From Pseudomonadota bacterium (GTDB lineage Bacteria > Desulfobacterota > Desulfobulbia > Desulfobulbales > Desulfocapsaceae), in assembly GCA_018821785.1 (NCBI GenBank), contig JAHJLI010000243.1, positions 1 through 44,486 on the forward strand: a stretch of DNA of 44,486 bases. Direction: 5' to 3'. The position numbers and the translations under genes were made by a program. The notes below the pieces were generated by a model, which was given only the letters and a program-made list of their open reading frames with translations, ran no database searches and was not told where the DNA came from. Below, piece by piece: positions 16,034 through 25,844 of this stretch; the first letter of the stretch is position 1; each line of letters opens with the position of its first letter.

Positions 16034-17063
16034 CGTATTGGTTCGTTCATGTCCGAGCCCTTTTCTTTCTCGCAAGATAGACTTTGTTTTCAAAGAAGGA
16101 AGAACAGTTCAGGAGATCCTTGAGTCAATAGATATCTCCGACAATGTTTCCATTCTTGTTACCATTGAAGGCGTCCCGGTAAGGCCAGAAGACTATGCAA
16201 ACGTTATCCCGTCGTCAGGGGCTTGTGTTACAGTAAGGGCAATACCTACAGGCGGTGGTGGCGATAAGAACATTTTTAGACTTGTCCTTACTGTTGTTGT
16301 TGTTGTTGTCGCGTATGTATATGGTGGCCCAATGGGTGGCGCTGCTGCAACGTCTCTTTTCGGTGCTGGAGCTGCCGGAATTGGTGCGGCGCTTGGAACT
16401 ATGGCGGTAATGACAGTAGGCATGTTAATAGTAAATGCCATAGCTCCACCAGCTACTGCCGAGCTTGGGCAAATATCAGGGGTTGGCGGTCTTAGTTCGC
16501 TAGGGGCGTTCAGCGGAGGGAGCGTATCTGGCGGTAGTGGGGCTTCTGCAAAGCCATCATATGCCCTCTCTGGCGCAAACAACTCTCTTATTCCGTATGG
16601 CCCTATCCCTATGCTTTTGGGTCGCCACAGGATATCACCACCATACGGGGCCAGGCCTTATACCACAAACGAGGGAGACGATCAATACCTGCATTGCCTT
16701 TTTTGTGAGGGCAACGGCTTAATATTCATGATTGACCACAGGTTTGGCGAGACACCAGTTGAGAACTACTCAGACGTGGAAATGGAAGTTTTCAACGGTG
16801 ACGTGAGCACCAATTCAACAATTTTCCCCGGTGACGTGTACCAACAGGACGAGAGTATTGTTTTAGTGCAGTCTGAAGGATGGGCGGTAAGGGAAACGCA
16901 ACCAAATACGAACAGAATATCGGTAGATATCACGTACCCGAATGGACTTATCAAGCTAAACGATGACGGCTCGACAACAAGGGTTGATGGGCTTGTCGAT
17001 ATACAGTACCGAAAAAAAGGTGATGTTGATTGGATTGGCGAAACTCACACAGTGACATGGTAA
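16005..17063 (+). CDS. Tail assembly protein, gpI/gpJ N-terminal-like
   Basis: A 352-residue protein. The TTG start at 16005 is chosen because GGAGG lies seven bases upstream; no in-frame ATG precedes the conserved part. Residues 25-80 look ubiquitin-like (TVQEILESIDI ... VPVRPEDYANVIP), followed by a hydrophobic Val/Ala/Gly-rich region (about 85-150) as in gpI-type proteins. The C-terminal half (PIPMLLGRHRISPPYG, then DDQYLHCLFCEGNG) matches the N-terminus of lambda gpJ. So this looks like gpI fused to the start of gpJ, with the rest of gpJ in the next gene. It overlaps the NlpC gene by 29 bases. Confidence 0.75.
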   Translation: MSDITATKNDVLVRSCPSPFLSRKIDFVFKEGRTVQEILESIDISDNVSILVTIEGVPVRPEDYANVIPSSGACVTVRAIPTGGGGDKNIFRLVLTVVVVVVAYVYGGPMGGAAATSLFGAGAAGIGAALGTMAVMTVGMLIVNAIAPPATAELGQISGVGGLSSLGAFSGGSVSGGSGASAKPSYALSGANNSLIPYGPIPMLLGRHRISPPYGARPYTTNEGDDQYLHCLFCEGNGLIFMIDHRFGETPVENYSDVEMEVFNGDVSTNSTIFPGDVYQQDESIVLVQSEGWAVRETQPNTNRISVDITYPNGLIKLNDDGSTTRVDGLVDIQYRKKGDVDWIGETHTVTW

Positions 17064-17064
17064 A

Positions 17065-20000
17065 ATGGCAGTAACATATACAGTCACAGCCGGTTATTTT
17101 CCCATACCATCACCAAAGCTTGGTGGTTATGCCAGAAAAGACACGCTCATAATTAACAAGATATCAGCAGAGCTTTCTATTATCTCGAATACCATCTTTT
17201 TTATGGTACAGAGGTATAGCTGGTCGACTGCCGTTTTCCCGAACAGATACGTAAAAGACACCTACGGGACGCATTACGTAAACCCGCTGACAGGGACGTT
17301 TGTTTTATATTCAACTCTTCCAGCATCTTCAAAAGAAAACTCTTTCCTCCCTGTCCCGAACACGCATTACGGAATAGCTACCTGGACAACTAAAACATAC
17401 GTCACAGGTTCGTCATATTACGAAGAAGGTCTAAGCGACATAAGACCATCTATAATGACGAGCACAGGGGTTTTTGAACCAAGCTTAAACCCTGGAGCGC
17501 CTGGCGTAATTGCTTATGCTGGTGGCGAGTTCACCGTGCCGGATTCAGCGCCGAACACGATAGCCACGCAAAGCGGAGAAACAGCGTCCACAATCAGAAG
17601 AACATTGAGCTTCCCAGTGGCAGCCGGACAATATGAAGTTAGGCTACGCCGGGTATCTCCAGATACAGACTCCAATAGAATAGCTGATTCGGTTGTGTGG
17701 ACCGCATTAAGGTCACATCAAGTAGGGGCTGCGATAACCGAGCCGCTAATGGCAAGGACAGCGTTACGTATCAGGGCCACAGAGCAGCTTAACGGTTCAA
17801 TCGAGAATTACAACTGCATAGCGCAGACAGTCTGCCAGGATTATGACATTGTTACCGACACATGGGTGGAAAGAGCAACCAGTAACCCCGCCTCTCTGTA
17901 CCGGTTTGTTCTTCAGGGTCCAGCAAATAAAAGGCCACTGATTGACGACCAGATAGACCTTGACTCACTTGAGGAATGGCACACACTTTGCGAAGATGAA
18001 AACTTCGAGTTTAACCATTATGTAGATTACAGGTCCAGCGTCGATACTGTCTTGAAAATGATAGCAGCAGCAGGCCGCGCCGCTCCTGGATATATCGACG
18101 GGAAATATGGTGTGGTTATGGATCGGGTGCAGACAAACATTGCCCAACATTTCACGCCTCGCAATTCATGGGACTACTCATACAACAAGATATTTTTCGA
18201 CAGGCCACACGCCTTTAGAGTCAAGTTTTGGAACAGGGATAACGACTGGCGGGAAGATGAGCGCATTGTTTACGATGACGGGTACACGGCGGCAAACGCG
18301 ACCAAGTTTGAAGAGCTTACCTTACCAGGCGTTACATCATCATGGGAGGCCTATAAGCACGGACGATACCACATTGCGACAGCACGTCTCAGGCCGGAAA
18401 CCCACACGTTCAATACAGATTTTGAATATCTTACCTGCACCAGGGGAGACAGAATAAAGTTTACCAATGATGTTATTTCAGTTGGTATCGGTTACGGACG
18501 TGTAAAGTCATATACTGATGACGGGACAAATGTTCTGACGATATCTGTTGATGAACTTCTTCCGATGGAATCAGGAAAGACTTACCAATTCAGGATTCGG
18601 CAACACGACGGGACGTCGCTCTCTGTAAACCTGACCACAGCGGCAGGAACATGGAAAGAGTTTTCGGTAAGCGACACACTGGCAATTGCATCTGCACCCG
18701 ATATTGATGCTCTCGCAATGTATGGTGAAACAGACGAGGAATCAATTGATCTCATTGTAAAGAACATCACACCAACAAGCGACCTCACGGCCATACTCAC
18801 TTGCCTTGCGTATGCTCCCGAGGTACACGAAGCACACTTAGGGACAATACCAACTTTCGACACACACACCTCTACCCCAGTTGACCTCGCAACTATTTAC
18901 AAGCCGTCGCTTTCGCTAAGGTCAGACGAAACAGCTATACTTGTTGACCGTTCTTCTGGAACTGTTGCGCTGAGAATAATAGCCACGGCTGACACTCAGC
19001 AAGTCCCTACTGGCATTATTGACAAAATGTTAGTCAGGTGCCGGCGCTACGGTTCAGTAAATCCGTGGGACGTAATTGAAACAACAACAAACGAGGCCGC
19101 ATTTTCAAAAGACATAGTGCGAAATGTTAGGTACGAAATCCAGGCCTGTTATTTTATGTACGGGAAACAAGGACTTTGGTGCAACAAGATATCTCACATT
19201 GTAGACGGCATGAGTGCAATGCCTTCAGACGTCACGGGGTTTAACAGTTCTGTTACTTCGTTCGGCGGGATTATCCTTGAGTGGACAGATAACACAGACC
19301 TTGACCTCTCCCACTATGTGATCAGGTACTCTTCAGCAGTAACGGCGGGGGCCACCTGGGAGAACTCTATTGAGCTTGCCAAGGTTTATGGTAACACAGT
19401 TACGCTACCGGCAGCACTTGACGGAACATATTTTATCAAGGCTGTTGATCTTGACAACAGATCAAGCGAAAATGCAGCGCTGCTTATCACCACAATACCA
19501 TCACTGATAGCTTTCAACGCAATGGAAGAGGTGAACGATGGTACCACCTGGGATGGAGTTAAAGAGTCTTGTTATATCAACAACGGTCAGTTGATAATGG
19601 ACATGGCCGGAGAGTGGGACGGAATAACAGATTTTGACGCATGGACAGGGATAGACAGCTATGGCGGGGCAGTTACCGACGCTTACTATTATCCGTCTGA
19701 GATTGTAGGTCTCGGAAGTAGCCAGACTGCAAGATGCGGGATCACATTTGACTTTTACGGGATAAACTCCGAAGACCTTTGGGACGACATACAAGACTTT
19801 GACGATGTTACAGACTTTTCAGCTCTTGTTCCCGGAGTTGGAATTCAGCCACAGATATCACTAAGCGACGACAGCATAACATGGACAGATTGGAAGCCTT
19901 TTGTAAATGGCGATTACACATCACAATATTTCAAGTTTAGATTGTATCTGTCATCTACAATAACAACAAACTATGTTGTCGTTAATCAGTTCCTTGTCTC

Positions 20001-20241
20001 GGTTGACATGCCTGATAGGGCAGAGCGAGGCCAAGATATAGCAATACCCACAGGTGGCGATACGATATCATTTACAACTCCATATATGGTGGCCCCGATA
20101 GTTAGAGCAACAATCGACAGTGCGACAAGTGGTGACACTTTGAAAATTACTTCAGTTACAACAACAGGCTTCAACGCGCAGGTGCTAAATGCCGGATCTG
20201 GCGTTGCAAGAACAATAGACTGGCAATCAGTAGGATATTAG
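17065..20241 (+). CDS. gpJ-like central tail-tip / host-specificity protein
   Basis: A 1058-residue protein that continues where the previous one stops: residues about 190-520 match the gpJ hub core (FPVAAGQYEVRLRRVSPDTD, then later a TARLRPETHTFNTDFEY segment). A fibronectin-III-like domain lies near 717-815 (PSDVTGFNSSV, IILEWTDNTDLDLSHYVIRYSS). A beta-rich C-terminus ends near VARTIDWQSVGY. It forms the tail tip hub and its C-terminus probably touches the receptor. Separation of the gpJ N-terminus from the rest by a stop and a new ATG one base later is unusual. Confidence 0.85.
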   Translation: MAVTYTVTAGYFPIPSPKLGGYARKDTLIINKISAELSIISNTIFFMVQRYSWSTAVFPNRYVKDTYGTHYVNPLTGTFVLYSTLPASSKENSFLPVPNTHYGIATWTTKTYVTGSSYYEEGLSDIRPSIMTSTGVFEPSLNPGAPGVIAYAGGEFTVPDSAPNTIATQSGETASTIRRTLSFPVAAGQYEVRLRRVSPDTDSNRIADSVVWTALRSHQVGAAITEPLMARTALRIRATEQLNGSIENYNCIAQTVCQDYDIVTDTWVERATSNPASLYRFVLQGPANKRPLIDDQIDLDSLEEWHTLCEDENFEFNHYVDYRSSVDTVLKMIAAAGRAAPGYIDGKYGVVMDRVQTNIAQHFTPRNSWDYSYNKIFFDRPHAFRVKFWNRDNDWREDERIVYDDGYTAANATKFEELTLPGVTSSWEAYKHGRYHIATARLRPETHTFNTDFEYLTCTRGDRIKFTNDVISVGIGYGRVKSYTDDGTNVLTISVDELLPMESGKTYQFRIRQHDGTSLSVNLTTAAGTWKEFSVSDTLAIASAPDIDALAMYGETDEESIDLIVKNITPTSDLTAILTCLAYAPEVHEAHLGTIPTFDTHTSTPVDLATIYKPSLSLRSDETAILVDRSSGTVALRIIATADTQQVPTGIIDKMLVRCRRYGSVNPWDVIETTTNEAAFSKDIVRNVRYEIQACYFMYGKQGLWCNKISHIVDGMSAMPSDVTGFNSSVTSFGGIILEWTDNTDLDLSHYVIRYSSAVTAGATWENSIELAKVYGNTVTLPAALDGTYFIKAVDLDNRSSENAALLITTIPSLIAFNAMEEVNDGTTWDGVKESCYINNGQLIMDMAGEWDGITDFDAWTGIDSYGGAVTDAYYYPSEIVGLGSSQTARCGITFDFYGINSEDLWDDIQDFDDVTDFSALVPGVGIQPQISLSDDSITWTDWKPFVNGDYTSQYFKFRLYLSSTITTNYVVVNQFLVSVDMPDRAERGQDIAIPTGGDTISFTTPYMVAPIVRATIDSATSGDTLKITSVTTTGFNAQVLNAGSGVARTIDWQSVGY

Positions 20242-20249
20242 GGGATAGA

Positions 20250-21254
20250 ATGAGCCAACACGATTTTGAAATAACGACAGCCGACGCGAACACGGGACCG
20301 TCTGTTAGGGCTGCAATAAACGCCGCTATGCAGGCGCTTGCATCGAACAATTCAGGAGCCACGGAACCGTCAACGACATACGCTTATCAGTGGTGGTCAG
20401 ACACAACCACCGGCATAATGAAACAGCGTAACGCTGCCGACACTGCTTGGATAGCCCGAGGGTTGCTTGCTTCTGAATGGGTAACTACAGGACTTGGTGA
20501 AATGCCATCAGGTGTCGAGTTTACCGGTGATATTGTAGGTGGTAGTTTTTCAATGAATTCCTCTGATGCAACGAATGACACTGATTTTGGCTCAATCGTC
20601 TGCATGGATTCTACAAACACCTCTCTAATAAGTTCAACGAGCACCATCACAAAACGGCTTGACGCTGCATGGGCGGTCGGAACAGGCAACGGTGGCTTGG
20701 CAAACGGATCAAAGGCAGTAAGTACCATATATCACCTTTATGCGATTCTGAAGACTTCGGACAATACCGTTGATTTTATGTACCTCGCAAATGGTGACGC
20801 AATTGCAACTTACATTCCTGCCGGGTATGCCAAATACAAGTGGGTAGGTTTTGTCAGGACAAACGCAGCCGGGGCTATATGTGGTTATAGCTTCAACTGT
20901 GGAACCATTAAGTTTTTCACAGCATCGGAAAACGTACTCTCTTCGACTATCGGAGTGACTGCTGCCACTGTCAACCACGCAGCAAAGCTACCAGTAACAA
21001 GGATACGAGAAATTTCATATGCCGCAGGGCTTGCGTCGTCGGCAAACGACAATATTTTTGCAATAGATACTGGCTCCAATATATCTATGTATATCGGCCA
21101 AGGCTCTACAACATCGGCAGACACTGACACAACCGCATGGGGTCATCCAGTATACACAGTTGGCGGGTTTGTTGACTATAGAGGGAGCCGCAAATTTTAC
21201 ACACCAACCGCCTCACAATCATTGCTATGTAGTGCTGTTAAATTAATCAGATGA
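20250..21254 (+). CDS. Tail fibre-like protein
   Basis: A 334-residue protein rich in Ala, Thr, Ser and Gly. Residues 10-75 carry a pattern common in phage side fibres and tip proteins (VRAAINAAMQALASNNSGATEPSTTYAYQWW in two parts, then MKQRNAADTAWI), which is a small fibre-attachment unit. The remainder is beta-rich without a recognised receptor domain. It follows the gpJ gene directly, as fibre genes do. Confidence 0.7.
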   Translation: MSQHDFEITTADANTGPSVRAAINAAMQALASNNSGATEPSTTYAYQWWSDTTTGIMKQRNAADTAWIARGLLASEWVTTGLGEMPSGVEFTGDIVGGSFSMNSSDATNDTDFGSIVCMDSTNTSLISSTSTITKRLDAAWAVGTGNGGLANGSKAVSTIYHLYAILKTSDNTVDFMYLANGDAIATYIPAGYAKYKWVGFVRTNAAGAICGYSFNCGTIKFFTASENVLSSTIGVTAATVNHAAKLPVTRIREISYAAGLASSANDNIFAIDTGSNISMYIGQGSTTSADTDTTAWGHPVYTVGGFVDYRGSRKFYTPTASQSLLCSAVKLIR

Positions 21255-21261
21255 GGGAGTC

Positions 21262-21786
21262 ATGAGAACCGAATACAAATTGAGCGCAGTACTATACGGA
21301 TTGGCAATGCTGACCGCATGTTTTTCTCTCTCCGGGTGTTTTTATACCGGCGATTACGACAAGTATGCAGACACGCTTGCAGCACACTCAGTTGCCGAAT
21401 CTACCAGGATCTCAAACCAGGCCGAGGCGATTATGGAAACAGTTGTCAACACCAGCGCAGAGACGAAAACAGAGTCAACCCTGCTAACTGTAATTGCAAT
21501 GATGCAGATTGAGCGGCTTCATTTTGTCCCACTTGTCATGGTCAAGCCAACAACAGGAATGGATGTACTTAATGCCGTTGCCGGGAATATCCCGATCATG
21601 ACAATGGGCCTGACAACCTATAAAATAGCAGAGCGTGGTTTCGAGGCAGCAGGTAATACAAATATAAGCGGCGAGACAGTCACGGTAAGCGAATCGTTTA
21701 ACCCGACAGAGGTACACGCCACCGGGGATACCAACACTGCCACAGTTCCCTACCGGACCTTTGAGAGCACAGAGATTGCGGAGTAG
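21262..21786 (+). CDS. Phage-encoded lipoprotein
   Basis: A 174-residue protein with a lipoprotein signal: basic start, hydrophobic helix and lipobox LSGC at about residues 23-26, so it should be lipid-anchored after export. A helical Ala/Thr/Glu-rich part follows (30-80), then a short hydrophobic stretch and a Thr-rich tail. Ribosome site GAGGGAG. It could be an outer-membrane spanin subunit, but it is longer than most and lies far from the lysozyme; a surface or exclusion lipoprotein is also possible. Confidence 0.6.
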   Translation: MRTEYKLSAVLYGLAMLTACFSLSGCFYTGDYDKYADTLAAHSVAESTRISNQAEAIMETVVNTSAETKTESTLLTVIAMMQIERLHFVPLVMVKPTTGMDVLNAVAGNIPIMTMGLTTYKIAERGFEAAGNTNISGETVTVSESFNPTEVHATGDTNTATVPYRTFESTEIAE

Positions 21787-21788
21787 CC

Positions 21789-22181
21789 ATGGATATAACC
21801 ACGAAAGAATACTGCGGGGTAACTTATCTCACTCCTAAAACATTTGAGTTTGCATATGTGACAATTGATGAATATCCGTCTTTTTGCGGGGCAGGCGAGG
21901 GGATTGGTGATTTGATTGTCCCTGAAAGGATAGGAGGTCATAGTTGTTCACATATATGCCACTGCCACGACCACTCTTGGGCTATTTGCAAAAACACTTT
22001 CGTTGAGTTTATGGTAGGAAATATGATGTTTTTGTTTAACCTGATTACCTATTTAATGCGGTTCGGTAATCCGTGGAAAAGAGGGAAAAACATGCTAATA
22101 GGGCTTGGATATGCTATAGTGGTATCATCACCAGTTGGGTGGAAGATTTTTAAAAGAATAAAAAAATACGAGGTAGAATAA
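21789..22181 (+). CDS. Cys/His-rich protein with HD motif, phospholipase A2-like family candidate
   Basis: A 130-residue protein. Residues 32-75 read FCGAGEGIGDLIVPERIGG, then CSHICHCHDHSW and a following helix with NTFVEF and GNMMFLFN. Several phage proteins with a GxG loop, an ACxxHDxxY/W motif and a later N.FL.N helix are described as phospholipase A2-like; the CHCHDHSW motif here fits that layout. The end is a hydrophobic helix (about 95-118) with a basic tail, so it may attach to membrane. Role unproven; candidates are entry or membrane damage at lysis. Confidence 0.4.
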   Translation: MDITTKEYCGVTYLTPKTFEFAYVTIDEYPSFCGAGEGIGDLIVPERIGGHSCSHICHCHDHSWAICKNTFVEFMVGNMMFLFNLITYLMRFGNPWKRGKNMLIGLGYAIVVSSPVGWKIFKRIKKYEVE

Positions 22182-22552
22182 TGGCCGGAACATTTGTTTA
22201 TACCGCAGGATCACTAACCAAAGGGTCTGAGTTCGTGGGGGAATTGATAGCAAAATATCCCGCTGTTTTTACCGACGACGCAAGCACAGCTGATGACATT
22301 CCGGATTGTGACATAGCAACCAGCGGCGGCCACTTATCAGGTGTCGGCGTTGTGTTTGGCACAACGGCTCCAGATACGGTTACGATCACAGTAAAAGATT
22401 CTGACGGAATGACCCTTGCAAGCGGTACGCTTACCGCTACCGGACGCCTTGAGTCATTCGCCCCTGCTCCTTTCGTCGGAGCGCTGACAGTTTCTGTTTC
22501 TGGAAATTCAACCTTAAGCGCAACCGGAACAGTAATCCTTTACGCTTTCTAA
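22181..22552 (+). CDS. Hypothetical virion-type protein (123 aa)
   Basis: Beta-rich, Thr/Gly/Ala-rich protein with no Cys pair of note and no signal peptide. Stretches like TVTITVKDSDGMTLASGTLTAT suggest an immunoglobulin-like or beta-sandwich fold. It starts at ATG 22181 on the last base of the previous stop, so it is coupled. Likely a virion or fibre accessory protein, from context only. Confidence 0.5.
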   Translation: MAGTFVYTAGSLTKGSEFVGELIAKYPAVFTDDASTADDIPDCDIATSGGHLSGVGVVFGTTAPDTVTITVKDSDGMTLASGTLTATGRLESFAPAPFVGALTVSVSGNSTLSATGTVILYAF

Positions 22553-22561
22553 GGTGGTTAG

Positions 22562-23650
22562 ATGCACAAAAGACTACTATATCAGAAAGGTTACGCTGCT
22601 GTAAATGGGTTTGGGGGGCCACCCTACTGGTCATCCGCTATCGCGTACTACAAAGGGCCAACGTCTGACGATGGTATTTACAGACTAGACACGAAGGCTC
22701 CGCTATATCCTATCACGATCAGCCAGAGCAATCGCGGGACTTTCGGTGGAGTATCGGACAGAATTAATATTAATACTGCTATTGTGATTTCAGGAGATTT
22801 CACTATTAAGTGGTATCAATCCGATGTAGGGGCGGCAGGAACAGACAGGACAATATTTTGTGATTCTGCAGGCTCAACATTATGGATGTGGAACACTTCA
22901 AATATTCTTTTTACCAGGCTACTTGCTATCAACGTAGGAACCATCATGGACGGGCTATATACATTCGTGCGCGTGGGAACAACGGCAACGATAACCAATC
23001 CTCTTGGAGTTGAATACTCTGCAACTTGCACCCTCGACGATGTGACAATAAACAGGATCGGTGACAATAAGTGGCCGACAGCTCCATTTAATGGTGGTCT
23101 GTGTGGCATTGACCTTGACGGCATTGTCTTTCCTATAGCAGAAGGCGGCGGGTCAAATGTAAAAGACACTACTGGAGTGTATGTAGGTACGATTGTAACG
23201 CCAGATATTACAGCTTTTTGGGCAGGAAGACAGGACGAATACCATCGCAATGCCGTATCAGGATGGTGGGAATCAAGCGACTCTGACGGAATTTTCTATG
23301 TAACTGATCCAGGCGGCGGGACTTTCCATCCTGGTAACAAATGGAACGGCGCGGAATCGTCTTACTCACTCCCCGAAGAGGCCGCACTCATAACATGGGA
23401 CACCAATGTCGTTGGCGGTTATTGGTTCACGGCTGGATCTGCAAACCCAAAAACCGAGGCTGAAATTGTTACTCACGTAGACGGTAGCGCGGTGGAGTTT
23501 TTCAGCCAACTTCGCGGCATGACGTTTTACGATTCGGCGCAGACCGGAACGGCTTTGACGACAATTAGAACGTGGAACGGGATAACGTCAATTCCAGTAA
23601 CCTTCGGAGCAGATTCATTAACTTTTGGAACCGACCCATTAACATTTTAG
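22562..23650 (+). CDS. Fibre or baseplate-type protein, possibly LamG-like
   Basis: A 362-residue Gly/Thr-rich protein. Residues 60-175 have the strand pattern of a concanavalin/LamG-like jelly roll (FTIKWYQSD, TIFCDSAGSTLWMW, LYTFVRVGTTATITNP), a fold often used by phages to bind glycans. The remainder is beta-rich and ends with repeated FG.D.LTF units. No signal peptide, in contrast with the next three genes. Function inferred from composition and place. Confidence 0.5.
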   Translation: MHKRLLYQKGYAAVNGFGGPPYWSSAIAYYKGPTSDDGIYRLDTKAPLYPITISQSNRGTFGGVSDRININTAIVISGDFTIKWYQSDVGAAGTDRTIFCDSAGSTLWMWNTSNILFTRLLAINVGTIMDGLYTFVRVGTTATITNPLGVEYSATCTLDDVTINRIGDNKWPTAPFNGGLCGIDLDGIVFPIAEGGGSNVKDTTGVYVGTIVTPDITAFWAGRQDEYHRNAVSGWWESSDSDGIFYVTDPGGGTFHPGNKWNGAESSYSLPEEAALITWDTNVVGGYWFTAGSANPKTEAEIVTHVDGSAVEFFSQLRGMTFYDSAQTGTALTTIRTWNGITSIPVTFGADSLTFGTDPLTF

Positions 23651-23658
23651 GTGAAACT

Positions 23659-25068
23659 ATGAAACGAATAATCTTTATTGCCTTGGTGTTGCTGGTCGCT
23701 CCATCATTGGCTTTCGCTATTGACATCGACGTGGACAGCAACGACGCCACAGATATTGCCTATGGGGGAACGAACGCGACTACCGAGGCAGACGCCAGAA
23801 CAAATCTAGGAGTTGCTATAGGAACTGACATTCAAGCATACGACGCTAATCTTCCCACGTGGCCCGCAACAGTTGACGCCACAGAGGTTGGGTATCTCAA
23901 CGGGGTTACATCGGCAATTCAAGACCAGTTAGGGGCAAAGGGTGTTGGCGATATGCTCCTTGGCACCGCCCAAAACGTTACAGCAACCAAAGAGATGCAG
24001 GATGATATTGCTCTTGTCTTCGGCAGCGATGCTGATTTTTCTATTCTGTACGACGAAACCACAGGCGACCAACTTGAGATCACCAGCAACTCAGCAACCG
24101 ACACGAAAATAACAATAACCAATGCCGGCGCTGGTGTTACCGACATGAGCATTGATGGTAATTTTGAGGCAGCAAGCTATAGCTCTACTCCTACGGCAGC
24201 CGGTTCACAGGCTTCTGTTCAATGGGAAGATACTGATTCTGGAAGTGAGTTTTTTGGAATTGGTGCTGCTGCCAACATTACCACAAGCTTTATGATTGGC
24301 AGCCCTGCAGCACCTGGAACAGACGGACAGGTACTTGCTATCACTGGGACACCAGCCGCACGTACATGGTCTGACGGAGTGTCCAGGCTTACAGCCGAAA
24401 CTGTGTGGGCTACTCCACTGTTGGCAGAAACAAACTCACTTGAAACAACGGTTACAGGCATTGCTGATACGGAAATTTTAGTAGGAAACGGTGCAGACTC
24501 AGGCGCTTTCGTGGTAGTGAGTGGAGATGCCACACTGGCGAATACCGGAGCGCTGACACTTGCAGATATTGTTGATTCTATATCCTGGAACGCTGGGGGA
24601 ATGGTAGCAGACGGCACCCAATGTGCAGATCCAGCAAAGGTAACAATTAACAGTGGTCCTGCTGATTACACAATCATATGTGCTGACAATGACGCCTCGA
24701 CAATTTACGGCCATGTCCTTATGCCAGACAGTTGGGACGGTGGAACGGTAACGCTTGAGCTTGAATATCTCCAAAGCGCAGCAGATACCGGAGTACTTAA
24801 CGCAGACGTGGCCGCACAATGCCGTGGCGCTGGTGAGACTGTAAGTAATACGTGGGGAACAGAAGTAGCTCTTGACGATGCGGCGGTGACAGGAAGTAAC
24901 GCTGTAGATCATACCACTACTGCCGCGATCACACCTGCTGGAACTTGTGCTGGAGGAGATAGCTTGTATTGGCGATATCAAATCGACGCTACTGGTACGA
25001 CAACGGCAGTAGCCACGTTACATCATATCGGGGCGAAAGTTGAATATACCAGCACTGTTGGAGACTGA
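23659..25068 (+). CDS. Fibre-like protein with an N-terminal signal peptide
   Basis: A 469-residue protein. ATG 23659 gives a clear Sec signal peptide (MKRIIFIALVLLVAPSLAFA); GTG-type starts upstream lie within the previous gene. After it come tail-fibre style repeats: YGGTNATTEADARTNLGVAIG (residues about 36-56, split by a turn) and VGYLNGVTSAIQDQLGAK, then a Thr/Ala-rich beta region and a C-terminal domain with paired Cys. The repeat style is common in phage fibres, yet a signal peptide would send it to the periplasm or surface of the host, which is odd for a fibre. Confidence 0.6.
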   Translation: MKRIIFIALVLLVAPSLAFAIDIDVDSNDATDIAYGGTNATTEADARTNLGVAIGTDIQAYDANLPTWPATVDATEVGYLNGVTSAIQDQLGAKGVGDMLLGTAQNVTATKEMQDDIALVFGSDADFSILYDETTGDQLEITSNSATDTKITITNAGAGVTDMSIDGNFEAASYSSTPTAAGSQASVQWEDTDSGSEFFGIGAAANITTSFMIGSPAAPGTDGQVLAITGTPAARTWSDGVSRLTAETVWATPLLAETNSLETTVTGIADTEILVGNGADSGAFVVVSGDATLANTGALTLADIVDSISWNAGGMVADGTQCADPAKVTINSGPADYTIICADNDASTIYGHVLMPDSWDGGTVTLELEYLQSAADTGVLNADVAAQCRGAGETVSNTWGTEVALDDAAVTGSNAVDHTTTAAITPAGTCAGGDSLYWRYQIDATGTTTAVATLHHIGAKVEYTSTVGD

Positions 25069-25070
25069 TA

Positions 25071-25844
25071 ATGCGATCAATAGCACTTTTAACACTACTG
25101 ATTTTATCAACACTCTGCGGGACTGGTCAAGCGTTTATGTTGGTCGGTGGCCGCGCTCCTGAATCTGCCGAAATCTCTCTCAACACCGGTCATTCTCTTG
25201 GTGATATGGTGGCTTGTTACATCTTAAACGAGGGTAGTGGCACAACGCTCAACGACCTGACAGCAAACGGGTATGACCTAACGCTCTCAGGTGGATATTC
25301 CTGGCCTGCTGGTGGAGGGGTTGCATTTGACGGTATTGACGCTAAAGCACAAGGAACCCATACGCCTGTTACTGCATATCCGTTGACATTATTCGTTATA
25401 ATAGAGCCATCAACAGCCGTTGGTAAAAATATAGGGATAGGGTTGGCCGATTCATCCGCGTCTAACGATTTTATAGCTATCGCAACAGATGTAAACGTAG
25501 CATTCAACCCACTATTGATGCAATATACCTCGACGGTCAATAAGCAATTCGGGTCCACACAGATATATGCAGGTACCGAATATGCCATAGCCACAGTTAT
25601 AACCGAGGCAACAGACAGGGAAGTATTTTTAGATGGTGTGTCAGATGGTGCGTTCATAGATTCGGATCAGTTTATCGTAAGTCCTGATGTTATTTGCATA
25701 GGCGCTTATTGTGACTCTTCCCCTGCTTACGGAACTGGAACTGTGAGAGCTGCATATATTTACAGCAGGGCGCTTTCTGATTCTGAAGTGTTGTCATTGT
25801 CTGGATCTCCATATCAGATGATAAACAATTACAATGGGCCATGA
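25071..25844 (+). CDS. Exported LamG-like domain protein
   Basis: A 257-residue protein with a signal peptide at 1-22 (IALLTLLILSTLCGTGQA). The rest looks like a LamG/concanavalin jelly roll: MVACYILNEGSGTTLNDLT (near 44), a strand series around 95-200, DREVFLDGVSDGAF and a typical closing RAAYIYSRALSDSEVLSL. Such domains bind sugars. It ends overlapping the next start (ATGA), so it is coupled to the next exported protein. Confidence 0.65.
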   Translation: MRSIALLTLLILSTLCGTGQAFMLVGGRAPESAEISLNTGHSLGDMVACYILNEGSGTTLNDLTANGYDLTLSGGYSWPAGGGVAFDGIDAKAQGTHTPVTAYPLTLFVIIEPSTAVGKNIGIGLADSSASNDFIAIATDVNVAFNPLLMQYTSTVNKQFGSTQIYAGTEYAIATVITEATDREVFLDGVSDGAFIDSDQFIVSPDVICIGAYCDSSPAYGTGTVRAAYIYSRALSDSEVLSLSGSPYQMINNYNGP

